DNA of 64,000 nucleotides, from positions 684,701 through 748,700 of the forward strand of contig OZ038450.1 in the NCBI GenBank assembly GCA_964036195.1. Direction: 5' to 3'. The position numbers were made by a program, and so were the translations under genes. This document shows, piece after piece, positions 1-9,826 of this stretch. The notes beneath the pieces were generated by a model. The model saw nothing but the letters and a program-made list of their open reading frames with translations, ran no database searches and was not told the origin of the DNA. Position 1 is the first letter of the stretch, and each line of letters starts with the position of its first letter. Origin of the DNA: Sphaerolaimus hirsutus. Its lineage: Eukaryota; Nematoda; Chromadorea; Monhysterida; Sphaerolaimidae.

Positions 1-225
1 GGGTTCGCTAACGAGGCCGCGTAGAGCAAATAGGGCGACAACATGAAAACGTGTGATCTAGTGGGCATGATTACACAATCTATGGAATTTGATGTTTACC
101 TCAAGCAGTGAAGCTGATATCATGATCTATCCAGGCATCGCTGCTGCTTATTCGCTGCACAGGAATAAGTGTAAACGCTGCTTAAAAATTCGTATTTTGT
201 CATCACGGCAGAGGAATTCGGAGAA
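1..225. repeat. Truncated copy of the GCGTTTACACGGATT element family
   Basis: This matches the interiors of the elements at 238-1250 and 11705-11949. It shares the motifs 'ccgcgtagagcaaa', 'gacaacatgaaaacgtgtga' and 'ttttgtcatcac'. The left end is cut by the window edge and no target duplication can be read. No coding potential is seen. Confidence 0.6.
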
Positions 226-237
226 AGCTCAAAAAAA

Positions 238-1250
238 TTAGGCGGCGCTTACACGGATTTTCTGTGACGACAAAAAAATGCAATTTTTCAACTGTTCTTG
301 TTGAATCAACGTGAAATATATTACATGTGTGATACCTCAATTGATTGTGGTTGTGCCAGCTTCACTGCCTGGGGCAAACATCAAAATTTACATAATTTCC
401 CTAATCACGCACACTAGATCACACTTTTTGCATGTTGTCGTAGGTAGGGATGGCCAGCGCTTTTTTTCAAGCGCTTTTTTTTTAAAAAACGCCGCTTTTT
501 TTTAAAAAAGCGCAAGGGTCCCAGCGCTTTTTTTTAAAAAAGAGCGCTGGCAAAAAATTTTCAGTACTTATGCACTAGGTATTTTCCAATTTTTCGCGCG
601 CAAGCACTCGCGATTTCACATGCACATTAGCACTGGTGGTTGTTTTCATCGGTTTTGTGGCATTTTTTGTGCCATTGCTTCTATTCCTGTATGCTATCAT
701 GTAATAATAAGTAGTGATATGTTAGTGTAGCATAGAATATCCAGCCAATGTCCTACCACATACTTCTACAGTGTAAAACATTACTCTCAATGTATTATCC
801 TTCTCTTATAGCCTTTTTTATAAGCATTAAGCACTATTTCATGCCTCACTTTACTTGAAGTCGCGAAACATTCACAAAGGGCGATATACATGATGAGTCA
901 AAATTAAAAGTATTTTTTTGGCAGAAATCGCCACTTATAATGCTATCCTATGGCTACACAGCCATTCTATGGCTATATATCATCACAAGTAGTGCCACTT
1001 GTCTGATATACCTGTATATATTGATACGGAACCATATTTGGGAGCTTTTTGGTGAACGTCCCGACATTTTTTGAAAAAAAGCGAAAAAAGCGCGTTTTTT
1101 TAAAAAAAAGCGCTTTTTTAAAAAAAAAGCGGGGCCGTTTAAAAAAGCCCTTTTTAGCCATCCCTAGTCGTAGGTTTGTCGGAGGGTTTGTTCTACGCGA
1201 CCTCGCTAGCGATTTTTGTCGTCACAAAGAATCCGTGTAAACACCGCCTT
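238..1250. mobile_element. TIR element with ends TTAGGCGGCG..TTACACGGATT
   Basis: The left end (ttaggcggcgcttacacgga) and right end (tccgtgtaaacaccgcctta) are inverted copies. Both are followed inward by a GTCGTCACA block, and both arms carry 'gtgatctagtg' sequence, so the ancestral element was a palindrome of roughly 290 bp. A hAT element at 445-1166 accounts for most of the present length. The superfamily is not clear: both ends abut TTA, but no long target duplication is visible. A second, solo copy lies at 11705-11949. Confidence 0.75.
445..1166. mobile_element. hAT-like non-autonomous element, TAGGGATGGC ends
   Basis: The element begins TAGGGATGGCC and ends GGCTAAAAAGGGC-type sequence in inverse, closing with GCCATCCCTA. 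It is flanked by an exact 8-bp target duplication GTCGTAGG (437-444 and 1167-1174). A TAGGG end with an 8-bp duplication is the hAT signature. The interior has A/T-run stems (aaaaaagcgc) and no transposase ORF. The same family recurs at 12642, 20529, 34882 and 36889. Confidence 0.92.
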
Positions 1251-1280
1251 AAGCAGCCACAAGCAACGAACCGTTTTCAC

Positions 1281-1776
1281 CCATTCGGTCGATGGCCTCG
1301 AGCGACCTGCTAATCAAAACATTGCGTCGACTCTTGCGCAGCACGGGCGGTAGCGGCTGGCGCTGCACCTCGGCGGCGTGGCGCTCAGCGGGCGCCTCGG
1401 ACGGCACCTGGACGTGCCTCAAGCGCGGCACCAAGTCGCCGCTGGCGGCGCCCTTGAGTCCGGCGGCGGCACCGGCGGGCGCGTTGCGGTGCAGCGACAC
1501 GGCCGACTGCGTGTGCTGCAGGCCGGAGGGCGCGGCGCTCTGGTCGGCGGACACGGCGCGCTGCAGCCTCCCGTCGTCGTGGTCGCGGTGCGGCGCAGCG
1601 GCCACGTCGGGCAGCTCGACGGCGCCCATTCGGACGAGTCGCGGCCGGTGCGACGGCGTGCGCACGCGAACGGACGCGTGCAGCACCTGGGCCCGCTGCG
1701 CAGTCGGCCGAACGCGCACCGAAGCATGTTGTTGCTGCCGCAGCTGCCGACGCAACTGCACTCCGTTCGCGTCCAT
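1281..1776 (-). CDS. Gene A, probable first coding exon of an unrecognised protein
   Basis: The minus-strand ORF starts at an ATG (1776) in good context: A at -3, G at +4, and an in-frame TAG upstream. It reads about 165 residues beginning MDANGVQLRR and ending SRSLEAIDRMG. A GT donor (G|GTGAAA) lies at 1280-1279; without splicing the frame runs to a stop at 1249. Third positions are almost all G/C. The product is hydrophilic and rich in Arg, Gln, Ala and His, with no signal peptide, membrane segment or recognisable domain. The plus strand is also open here, but its translation is implausibly Cys/Trp/Ser-rich. The gene would continue off the left edge. Alternatively this could be an internal exon of the minus-strand gene at 4-5 kb, although the simple acceptor choices do not match phase. 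Confidence 0.5.
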
Positions 1777-2207
1777 GCTGCTCGACTCGCGTGAATGAGT
1801 CAATTCGAACTCCAGCTAGCCGACTAGATTCGATTCGTCTCGTTTGAAGTGATCAGATCTCGGTGAGCGGCAGTGCGGCGCGACGCTCAGTGGCCAGCTT
1901 AGCCAGACGAAGCATTAGCGCGGCACTCGAGTTCGGCTAGCGGTGTTTCGATGGGGCAAACAAGAGGAACGCGCGGCTGCAGTTGACCCGAGCCAGAACA
2001 AAAGTCGCCGCATCAACGAGCGCCTATGTTTGCAGTGTAGGTGGGGGCCGGCTGCGCAGAGTGGCTCGCAGCGCGGCGCATTGACGCATTTGCACTGGCC
2101 GCGCCGCCGCTGCAGGTGCGCAGTGGATGCGCTGCGATGCGACGCACTGCGCCCTGCCCACTGCGACTGCACGACCAACGGCGATATGTGCACATCCAAT
2201 TCCATTA
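1777..2207 (-). other. CpG-rich leader region upstream of gene A
   Basis: This GC-rich, CpG-rich stretch lies between a TATA-like box (2208-2215) and the ATG at 1776. ORFs exist on both strands, but none has coherent composition or splice sites. I infer a 5' untranslated first exon of gene A. Confidence 0.35.
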
Positions 2208-2215
2208 TATTTATA
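2208..2215 (-). promoter_or_regulatory. TATA-like box (TATAAATA) upstream of gene A
   Basis: TATAAATA reads on the minus strand about 430 bp before the gene A start codon. It sits at the edge of the GC-rich leader, which would place a start site near 2180. It is a sequence match only, and AT-rich flanks make chance occurrence possible. Confidence 0.3.
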
Positions 2216-2703
2216 ATAAAGTAGTACATAAGCAGTGTTTGCCAGCTTGATACATAATTATTTACCAATCATGTAAAAGAACAAGCAAACCCTTGAAAAA
2301 CGCCGTCTGAAGGCATGGCCACTACAATATTTGAAATTTTTCGATTGTAAAAAATGATGTTAGGGCTAAAAATTTGTTAACGTGATTGACATTTTTCAAT
2401 TGTGGGGCATATTTGATGATTTGCAGTTTATGTGGTAGGAAACAATGAACAAACTTGAAATACCAGCAAAAAATATACCTATGTGCTATATAGCAACTGG
2501 ATGATACACTGGTGTTCAGGCTCCTTTGGACAATACAATTAATCGAGGAACTAAATATGACGATTTCATTTAAAAAAATTTGGCCTCGATTATACTCATT
2601 TTTGTAGGGGGTTAAACTCAATTTATCTGCATTTTTGGTAGCCCAACTACCCGCTCACAGTTGGAAAAATCGCATGGATAGTGTGCAGTTTAGCAGAATA
2701 CTG
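2216..2703. other. AT-rich non-coding stretch, nothing recognised
   Basis: There is no ORF with coding character, no TIR pair and no tandem repeat here. It separates the gene A promoter region from the element starting near 2704. Confidence 0.4.
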
Positions 2704-3562
2704 CTTGGGTTTAAACGGGATTGGGATTGGTTTTTGGAGATTTCGTGATCGGGATCGGGATTGGGGCCACAGGATCGGGATTGGCAGTTTTTCGGGATCG
2801 GGATTTGGGTCTTGAGATCAACCTTTTGGCCGAAATTCGGACAGTCAGAGTTGTTCAGAAAGGTATAAAAACACTCTTGGATGCCAGAAAAGTGGCATAA
2901 AATAGGGGCCTGTGCCTCTGTGCATGTTTACCCGCTGTGCAGGTCAGAGATATTCTAGATTTTGGCGCTCCAGGGGGTTGGGTAGATAGCTAATCGCTCC
3001 TATGGAGGGATAGATAGCTTGAAAAAGTGTTTGGGGGGTTTGGGGGTTCGCAGGGGTTCAATATATAGGCTTTTTCATGATGTAGAAAAAAGGTAGAAAA
3101 ATCGTTTTAAGTAGGTGAAAAAATACTAAAAAATGGTATAAAAGCACATATACTACCAAACATAGCTGAAAAAAACAACAATAAAACACATAAACTGTTG
3201 ATTTTGAAGGTGAAAATCTAAAAAGGTGTGAAAATTAGCGATTTTGAGTGAAAATTCGGGTCTACATGCACAGCGGGTAAACATGCACAGAAGGCCTCAG
3301 TCATAAAATAGATGCTAGAAGTTTCCGTTTACATTTTATAGTGGAAAAACATCATTTTTTCAGCTTTTTAATTTCCACAGATTTTTCCGGGATCGGGATC
3401 GGTATTGGGGTCACGGGATCGGGATTGGGATTTGAAAATTTTAAGGATCGGGATTGGCTTTTTGAGATTTCAGGATCGGGATCGGGATTGGACCTTCGGG
3501 ATCAGGGCCGCAAAATCCCGAAAATCTTCGGGATTCGGGATCGGGATCCCGTTTGAACCTTA
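2704..3562. mobile_element. GGGTTYAAACGG-ended element with GGGATCGGGATTGG interior
   Basis: The left end (gggtttaaacgggattggg) and right end (gggatcccgtttgaacct) are inverse. Both arms consist of drifting repeats of 'gggatcgggattgg', so the element folds into a long imperfect hairpin. A second element (2904-3301) is nested in the loop. The same ends occur at 25434-25826, where there is a near-perfect 8-bp target duplication, so I class it as hAT-like. No coding sequence. Confidence 0.7.
2904..3301. mobile_element. hAT-like element, ACTGAGGCC / GTTTACCCGCTGTGCA ends
   Basis: An exact 8-bp target duplication CATAAAAT flanks it (2896-2903 and 3302-3309). Both ends carry inverse copies of 'tgcatgtttacccgctgtgca'. 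The interior holds 'gctaatcgctcc..ggagggatagatagct' and 'caatatataggctttttca', modules found as remnants elsewhere (5.2, 21.6, 22.1, 24.6, 29.4, 36.2 kb). A sister copy lies at 9103-9501. Non-coding. Confidence 0.9.
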
Positions 3563-3825
3563 GCAGTGGCGCGAGTGCCTGCTGCCATATAAAGCATACC
3601 AACCTTTGATTTAGGGAAAAAATATCGATGTGAAAAATGAAGAAAAACGGGCCCAAAGCTCAAAAATGCTCGAAATCAGCCGTATTCAAGAATACACGAT
3701 TTTGGCCATCTGCCAATGCCTTTTAAAATCGCTGGCAGCGCTAGATGCTGTATAGAGTGGCAGAAAACCCGAAATACAACCTAACCAGAACGCTTCATTA
3801 CTGGTGCCAGGAAACAACTATCCCC
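3563..3825. other. Unassigned non-coding sequence
   Basis: No element ends and no coherent ORF are seen. It is probably part of the intron or 3' flank of the exons at 4.0-5.0 kb. Confidence 0.3.
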
Positions 3826-3980
3826 CGGTGGCAGTCCCGCACCATGTGAAACGTTACGTAATTTTTCAAATAAAATCAAAGAATATCTAATTACAGTTGA
3901 ACTTTTGACGACAGTTGACAAATTTGTGTGGCATTTTGCACGCCATTTGACACTTTGCTCGGTGCGGGACTGTGCCCAGT
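3826..3980. mobile_element. Short palindromic MITE, GGTGSCAGTCCCGCACC ends
   Basis: The left end (ggtggcagtcccgcaccatg) and right end (ggtgcgggactgtgccca) are inverse. The interior has the family hallmark 'gccatttgacactttg'. It lies 32 bp beyond the donor at 4011, just inside the intron that follows the exon at 4012-4225. It belongs to the family at 4198-4408, 30512, 31690, 33831, 38665, 50485 and 52530. No clear target duplication, so its superfamily is unresolved. Confidence 0.8.
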
Positions 3981-4011
3981 ACGCAAATAGCGAGCGCAAA
4001 TGGCGACAAAC

Positions 4012-4225
4012 CTGTTTCATGGGCGGCGGCGTGGCCGTTCAGCAGCAGCTCGTCGCCGTGCTCGAGCAGCACGCTGAGGTGCCTGTGCTGCGCGGCCGGC
4101 TGCTGCGGCCTCTCCGTGCGCACCACCACCAGCTGCTCGTCCGGCCACGGCTCCCAGTGACGCTCGGCGCAGTCCGGCCGCAGCTCGATGCGCACCGGGC
4201 ACACTCCCGCACCATGCAAAATGCT
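4012..4225 (-). CDS. Coding exon, unrecognised protein (exons near 4-5 kb, third exon)
   Basis: The minus-strand exon ends at a strong donor (GAAACAG|gtttgt, 4011-4010). The frame is continuous and nearly every codon ends in G or C, giving ..CPVRIELRPDCAERHWEPWPD.. and later ..LEHGDELLLNGHAAAHET. The acceptor used here, TTTGCAG|AGC at 4227-4226, lies inside a MITE. If so, the first codons are element-derived. Otherwise the MITE simply interrupts one exon running from 4527 to 4012. The acidic, His- and Arg-containing sequence is not assigned to a family. The outgoing phase is 1, so further exons to the left are expected. Confidence 0.55.
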
Positions 4226-4408
4226 CTGCAAAGTGTCTCATGTCACGCAAAGTGTATAAAGTCATGCAAAATAGCAAACGTACGTTTGCCATTTTCCAAG
4301 GCACTTTACACGACATCTTACATTTTACATGGCATTTTGCATGACTTTAGACAATTTGCATGACATCCTACACTGCGCTGGGCATTTTTCATGGTCTGGG
4401 AGCGGCAC
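4198..4408. mobile_element. GGTGCC-family MITE interrupting coding sequence
   Basis: Read on the minus strand, it starts GTGCCGCTCCCAGACCATG and ends GGTGCGGGAGTGTGCCC. The interior is a palindrome of 'gcaaagtgtc' and 'catgcaaaat' modules. G/C-ending coding sequence in a single frame abuts both sides. GT at 4408-4407 and AG at 4227-4226 would let it be removed as a 183-bp intron in frame. The copy at 50485-50706 has the same arrangement in another gene. Confidence 0.8.
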
Positions 4409-4527
4409 CAGCAGGTCGTCGGGCTGCTCGCTGACGCAGTTGCCGCTGTGCGTGGCCGGCGGCCGCGAGCCGTGCGCCGCTGGTGACGCGCTCTCGCTCC
4501 AGCTGCACTGGTCGCTGATGCAGTGCT
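4409..4527 (-). CDS. Coding exon, unrecognised protein (exons near 4-5 kb, second exon)
   Basis: The acceptor is CACTTGCAG|AGCAC (4529-4528). There are 39 complete codons (HCISDQCSWSESASP..NCVSEQPDDLL) with strongly G/C-ending third positions. The left border is the GGTGCC MITE. The incoming two bases match the outgoing phase of the exon at 4793-4966, and the outgoing phase 0 matches the exon starting at 4225. The four cysteines suggest a structured segment, but no domain can be named. Confidence 0.55.
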
Positions 4528-4792
4528 CTGCAAGTGTATATATGTATAATGAGCTGAGCAGTTCAGTGCTTACTTAATCATTCACAATCAAAGGCGTAGT
4601 ATTAAAATAACAAGGACACGGTTGCACGCGGATTGGGGCAGTTGCGCGAGTGGTACAAGCGGCCGTTGTGCCGCCGCGCACCCGGACACGTGTGAGAGCC
4701 GACGCGCTTGTAATTTACGAGCGGCGCTGTTGATTGCCGCCGCAAGAAGCACCAGACGGGCAGCGGCCTCGCCGCCTCCCTTTATGATTTAC

Positions 4793-4966
4793 CACCGCAC
4801 GCAGCCGCACATGGAGAAATGGCGGCGGCGCGGCGAAAAAATGCGCTATTGACTCCGCAAATCGCGAGCTTGGAGAAATCGCCGCGTGATTCATGCGCTG
4901 CTTGGATCTGTGTCACAATGTCTCCGCACGAGTTCAAATCCGTCGCTTGTAAAGTGATATGGCCGC
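4793..4966 (-). CDS. Possible coding exon (exons near 4-5 kb, first exon)
   Basis: There is a strong acceptor (CGCTCTTTCAG|GC) and a plausible donor (GGTG|gtaaat). The frame holds 57 codons (..GGHITLQATDLNSCGDIVTQ..). Phases fit the next exon at 4527. Third-position GC is only moderate, unlike neighbouring exons, and the segment sits in a CpG-rich patch where both strands are open. It is therefore the least certain of the three. Confidence 0.38.
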
Positions 4967-5479
4967 CTGAAAGAGCGGTTACAGATGCCCGTTTCATGTT
5001 AAACCGAAGTCGGTAAGGAAACATTTACATCGACGGAATAGTCTTACCGGAGAAAAATGAATTCAAAAAAATCATGCCTAGTGATGTAGAAGTGACATGG
5101 CGCTCTTGACGCTTGGCGCTATCTTGCTGTGACGCCAGGCCCATGAAGAGCGCCATGGCGCGCCGTCCCATTTCTATACTTAATACTATCCCATTTCTCC
5201 ACAGCTCAGTATGGGGGGAGGGTGGGGGGGGGGTACTTGTATACTTATATATGTATTTTCACCTACTTTTAGCGTATAGACGGAGCCTATATACTGAACC
5301 CCCGCCCCCCCCCCCAAAAAAAAAATATATTTTTTCCAGCTATCTATCCCTCTGGAGGAACGATTGACTATCTATATTAACTCCCAGTTGACGTGCATTT
5401 GCCTGATCCGACATCGTTTCACACCTGACCGGGCAGAGAAAATGAGGGGCGCATATAAGCTCTCAGTTTGGCAAGGAGA
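4967..5479. other. Repeat remnants without a gene
   Basis: This holds a fragment of the GGCGCC-type element (about 5076-5180, with 'tagtgatg' and 'gacgcttggcgct'). It also holds a remnant of the 'ctatctatccctctggagg' module family with poly-G and poly-C runs (5215-5380). I see no intact element ends and no coding exon. Confidence 0.45.
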
Positions 5480-5481
5480 TA

Positions 5482-6129
5482 ATTGAGGCCTCTACTTCTA
5501 AAAGTCGACAAGTCCACAAAATGTGATTTTGAGTAAATCGCATTTTAAGTATCGGACCCAATTCCAGGCCCGTGGTGCGTGTCCAATTTGGCTCTCTCAT
5601 GCTTTCCATTAAGTTCTATATGTTGACAATCAAGTGTCAAATTTTCAGCCCCTGCTCTCAACCTTTATGTGAAAAAGTGGGTGTCCATAATATTCCATTC
5701 GGTCAGAGCAAAACTGTTTTTGGGAGGGAATTGGACTTGTCGACTTCTTGCACTAACAAACATTTTTGTTCCCGGGGAGGTCGAGGCTGCCTTATGGGCA
5801 ATTTATGCACTTGTCGACTTTTAGAAGTAGCTGTCCATAGTGAACATATCACATTTCTTGCTATTTTTTCCCATAAAAAGGAAGCGGAGGAATGGACTTG
5901 TCGACTTCTTGCACTAAACTAGGTGGACTTGTCGACTTCTTGCCCGAAATTTTTGCATTTTTCCCCAAAAATGTCAAATTTGGCACTTTGCCATATGGTC
6001 ATGTGAGGTCAAATTTTTTTATGGAAAATGATAAAAAATGTGCGGATGTAGCCCCAGATGACGTTTCCGGGTCTAACTCGAAATTGTCATATTTTGGACT
6101 TGTCGACTTTTAGAAGTAGACGCCTCAAT
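5482..6129. mobile_element. TA-flanked TIR element built on GTCGACAAGTCC repeats
   Basis: The ends ATTGAGGCCTCTACTTCTAA and its inverse (TTAGAAGTAGACGCCTCAAT) are flanked by TA (5480-5481 and 6130-6131), consistent with Tc1/mariner-type insertion. The terminal motif 'ggacttgtcgactt' recurs at least four times inside, at roughly 5728, 5809, 5893 and 5925. ORFs across it are repeat-derived and read the motif as TCRLL or LSTSC. No transposase is seen. Confidence 0.75.
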
Positions 6130-6219
6130 TATAACTACTTGCTGCGGGGCTTGAAAAATAATTGGCACGTATCTGTTTCCTAGACGGACAGAAAACTTAG
6201 AACAACGCAATTCCTGAAC

Positions 6220-6603
6220 TGATACTTAACCCGGAAATCAGCATCCCAGAATATAATCAAGCGCATCGCATTTAATAAAAAAGCAAAAGTTAGTGCGGTG
6301 AAGTACACACGATCTCAGAGACACACTACATCAAAAACATTCAAAAATAGCTCAGAAGGCATAGGCAAAACCATCAATTTTGAACCCCAAAAAACGACCA
6401 GGCAAAATTTGCACATACCTAAAAATGCGCAAATAATGAGAGAAAGCTACACAGGCAAAGTGGTCGCATCAGCTGTGCACATCTGCATAAATAAGAAAAT
6501 GTGCCTGATGTATGGGAGCCCCGGAGCCGGGCGCAGCTATGACGTAGATCTTGCCGCTCCAGGCGCGCCATACATCTACAAAAAGTACATCCCTCCCATC
6601 TGA
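6220..6603 (+). other. Exon-like open segment, strand uncertain
   Basis: The plus frame is open for about 126 codons, from after a TGA at 6217 to a TGA at 6601. It is Lys/Thr-rich at first, then reads ..KVVASAVHICINKKMCLMYGS. The acceptor-like 'catcccag' lies in it. The right part read on the minus strand from acceptor 'tactttttgtag' gives VWRAWSGKIYVIAAPGSGAP with high third-position GC, more like gene B. I cannot choose between a plus terminal exon, a minus exon and chance. Confidence 0.25.
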
Positions 6604-6705
6604 ATATCCAGACTTCGATGCCGCGCCGCTGTTTGGAGATTCTTAATCAAGTGGTCTTTTTGGAGTGGAAGGCGGGAAATTATAGGGACAATGTGGACCG
6701 GTGGG

Positions 6706-7443
6706 TAGGGTTCAAACGATATATCGTATCGTATCGAATATCGGATATCGACCATTTTTTAATATCGAATATCGATATCGAAAATTTTGAAAAATATCAA
6801 ATATCGATATCAAATTTTTTTTATATCGAGTATCGATATCGAATATCAACCATTTTTTCAATATATCGAACCTGTATTGTGTCACTAATTAAAGTTATTT
6901 TTTTCATTTCGAGATATTAGTGATTGATCTGATTTACTTATAGTATTTTATTTGATGAGTAAAAGTACAATATTTATAATGTCATTTTTGTTGGAGTGCT
7001 AAATTTGAAGCCTGAAAATGCTGATATGCTATTTCTTGCAACATGCATTAAGCAATTCGGTTACAAGTATGGACTATCATATCTACCAATTGTTGTTTGC
7101 CTGATACACTTTGATTCATCATGTTTATCTGCCATTTTCTACTTTTGACTGATGTAAACCTTTTTTAAATCACTTGTACCATTCACATTTCAGTAAAGAG
7201 ATGATTAACCATGTGTGCAACAACATGAAAATACAATATGCCGCTTGAAATTTGCCTTGCTATACCAAAAGCAAATTGCAATATTGAATATCGAAAATAT
7301 CGAAATCTCGAATATTGACCATTTTTCAATTTCGAATATCGATATCTAGGTTCCATATCGTATCGATATCGAATATTGTGTTTCAGAAAAAAAAAATCAA
7401 ACATTGAAAATTGATATCGAAAAGTCATGTCGTTCAAACCCTA
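6706..7443. mobile_element. TAGGGTTCAAACG-ended element with ATCGATATCG interior
   Basis: The ends TAGGGTTCAAACGATA and CGTTCAAACCCTA are inverse and match those of 25434-25826. The interior arms are runs of 'atcgatatcgaatatc' instead of 'gggatc'. The flanking octamers ccggtggg and ccgggcac agree at 5 of 8 positions, a possible decayed duplication. Non-coding AT-rich centre. Confidence 0.75.
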
Positions 7444-7563
7444 CCGGGCACAGAAAAAATTGGGGGTGGCACTTTAAGGGAGAAAATGTGGGGTCCACCA
7501 GATGTGGAAAATGTGGGGCTGTCAAAAATATATGTGATTTTTATTGCAATTTTGTCTGTCCAG

Positions 7564-8274
7564 GGGCCAGTTCCGCAAGTAGACAAGTTAAGAGTTAAAA
7601 GTTAAGAGTTGAGTTAAAGGTTAAAAGTTCAGTCAAAAGTTGAGTTAAAAGTTAAGAGTTGAGTTAAAGGTTAAAAATTTAGTCAAAAGTTGAGTTAAAA
7701 GTTAAGAGTTGAGTTAAAGGTTAAAAGTTTAGTCAAAAGTTGAGTTAAAAGTTAAGAGTTGAGTTAAAGGTTAAAAGTTTAGTCAAAAGTTGAGTTAAAA
7801 GTTAAGAGTTGAGTTAAAGGTTAAAAGGTGAGTTAAAAGTTGATTTAAAAGACAAATGGGTCATTCGTTGCAGAAGCGCGATACGCTGATCTTCAATCAT
7901 ATTTTGTCCCCGCACGGCCATTCTGAAACAACGTTCCGCGATTTTTTTTTTTGCGATAATTTTTTTGGATACGTTATTTTCAAATGTCGTGCATACAACA
8001 TTGGCAGCATGCCAGCGAACAGCCGTATCAATACCAATTTCACATTTTTATTTTTTTACCATCATTTTCCACTTGTCTCTTAACTCAACTCTTAACTCTT
8101 AACTCAACTTTTAACCTTTAACTCAACTCTTAACATTTAACTCAACTTTTAACTCAACTCTTAAATTTTAACTTTTCTCTTAAACTTTAACTTTACTCTT
8201 AACTCGCCATTTGTCATTTTACTCAACTCTTAACTTTTAACTCTTAACTTGTCCACTTGCGGAACCGGCACCAG
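7564..8274. mobile_element. GGTGCCRGTTCCGCAA-ended element with GTTAAGAGTT tandem arms
   Basis: The ends 'ggccagttccgcaagtagac' and 'gtccacttgcggaaccggca' are inverse. The left arm holds about five tandem units of roughly 54 bp built from 'gttaagagttgagttaaagg' (7590-7850). The right arm holds the inverse motif (8085-8250). A central portion of about 230 bp is unique. The same terminal motif appears at 9951-10137 and, decayed, at 49072-49246. Confidence 0.75.
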
Positions 8275-9102
8275 GCCAAGTCATGCACCAAGTGGTTTAA
8301 AATAAATCTGCAGTTATGGGTTGATAAATTAAAAACTTTTGGGGCTGTAAATACCCAAACACCTCTCAACTCAGCTAAGTGTGGGCTGCTGTATACAGAA
8401 CTGATCAACAATTTTTCAGAACAGAACAAAATGAATGAGAATGAGTTTCAACTTGGGTCAATTCAAAATGTCATCGAAATTCTGCTTGCAGGATAACCTT
8501 TGTTCATTTTTTTCAAAACCATTCCAGATAGATCGATAGATGGGCGATTTGGGGGTAACGGTATGTACACTTTGCTATTTGGGGTCCCCTGATATTTTAG
8601 TGTCTACCTATATTCAATACTAGGTACTTTTCTTCCAATCGTATGTACACTTGGCAATCCTTTGTAGCCTGTTACAGGTATGTATTTTTCTCGCAATTAT
8701 TTACATTCATTTCCTGAAAGCTCCAAACACAGCAGGAATCGCAGCGCCACTGTTAGTGATGGAAATGGCTCAAATAAATTGCCACAGAAAAACAGTCTGG
8801 CACAGGTAGGGTTGGCTAAAAATCTATTTAAAAAATATAAAAAAATAGAATTCTTAAATAAAATTGATATTGAACTGCTCAAAACTTTCTCCACATAGTT
8901 AGGGGGCTCAGGGGATAGAAACAATAAACGTTTGCCTAGCTAGAAATAGATAGCTGGCTAAATTGGGGAGCAGCTCCCCTATTGGCAACACGATGGGCCA
9001 CACACACACACACTCACCAGTTGACAATGTCATAAGGTGTCAACTCGGCCAACTGGTTTCCGTTCAGATTTTAGTTGATGGGTCATGGAAAGATGTTCAA
9101 AT
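8275..9102. other. Low-information intronic or intergenic stretch
   Basis: Short ORFs on both strands are unsupported by splice sites or composition. The end (about 9000-9095) is distantly related to sequence at 19276-19360 and to 20290-20430 inverted ('tgtcaactcg..tttagtt'), so it is probably an old repeat. Confidence 0.35.
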
Positions 9103-9501
9103 GGGGCCTGTGCCTCTGTGCATGTTTACCCGCTGTGCATGTCAATGGTATTCTAGATTTTGACCTTCCAGGGGGTCAGATAGACGGCTAATCGCTCCTC
9201 TGGAGGGATAGATAGCTGGGGAAAAACTTTTGGGTCGTTTGGGGGTTCGCTGGGGTTCAATATATAGGCTTTTTCAAGATGTAGAAAAAATGCAGAACAA
9301 TCGCCAAAAGTAAGTGAAAAATTACTAAAAATGGGTATATAAGCACACATACTACAAAAATAGCTAAAAATAGACAATTAAACACTTGAACTAGTGATTT
9401 TGAAGGTGAAAATCTACAAAATGGGTATGAAAATTAGCGATTTTGAGTGAAAATTAGGGTCTACATGCACAACGGGTAAACATGCACAGAAGGCCTCAGT
9501 C
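9103..9501. mobile_element. hAT-like element, sister of 2904-3301
   Basis: An exact 8-bp duplication GTTCAAAT flanks it (9095-9102 and 9502-9509). The ends and internal modules match 2904-3301 closely along the whole length ('gggcctgtgcctctgtgcat' .. 'cagaaggcctcag'). Non-coding. Confidence 0.92.
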
Positions 9502-9586
9502 GTTCAAATGCACATACCAATATTTATTCCTTCTCGATGCCGTGTCAATACTCCAAAATTAAAACCTGAATTGACATCGAAGCCAG

Positions 9587-9826
9587 TTAACACCCAGCGT
9601 GTGTGCAATTGTTCGTGTCTATAAGCGGTGCTATTGTATTTATGAAATGATTTAGCTGACTTTCTATTTGTGTACCAATGTTACAGAGCGAAAGTCTGCA
9701 CCTATCTATTTCCGAAAGTATATTTCCATCTCTAGCAGCAGATGCACAAATTTGCTGAAGAATGACTGCACTCTGAGGCATCAGAGAAGTACACATGTGT
9801 TCCAAAATAAGCACAGATTCACTCAA
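9587..9826 (-). other. Possible old coding remnant, 80-codon ORF
   Basis: The translation is protein-like (SESVLILEHMCTSLMPQ.. to a TAA) with AT-rich codons. No acceptor or donor is convincing. It overlaps the start of gene C on the other strand by about 30 bp. It may be a transposon-protein remnant. Weak support. Confidence 0.2.

Noticed and set aside
1292..1798. Long plus-strand ORF across the GC-rich block
   Set aside because: It shares third-codon positions with the minus frame, so GC3 cannot separate them, but its translation is Cys/Trp/Ser-rich and lacks splice sites. The minus frame has a good ATG context and a donor.
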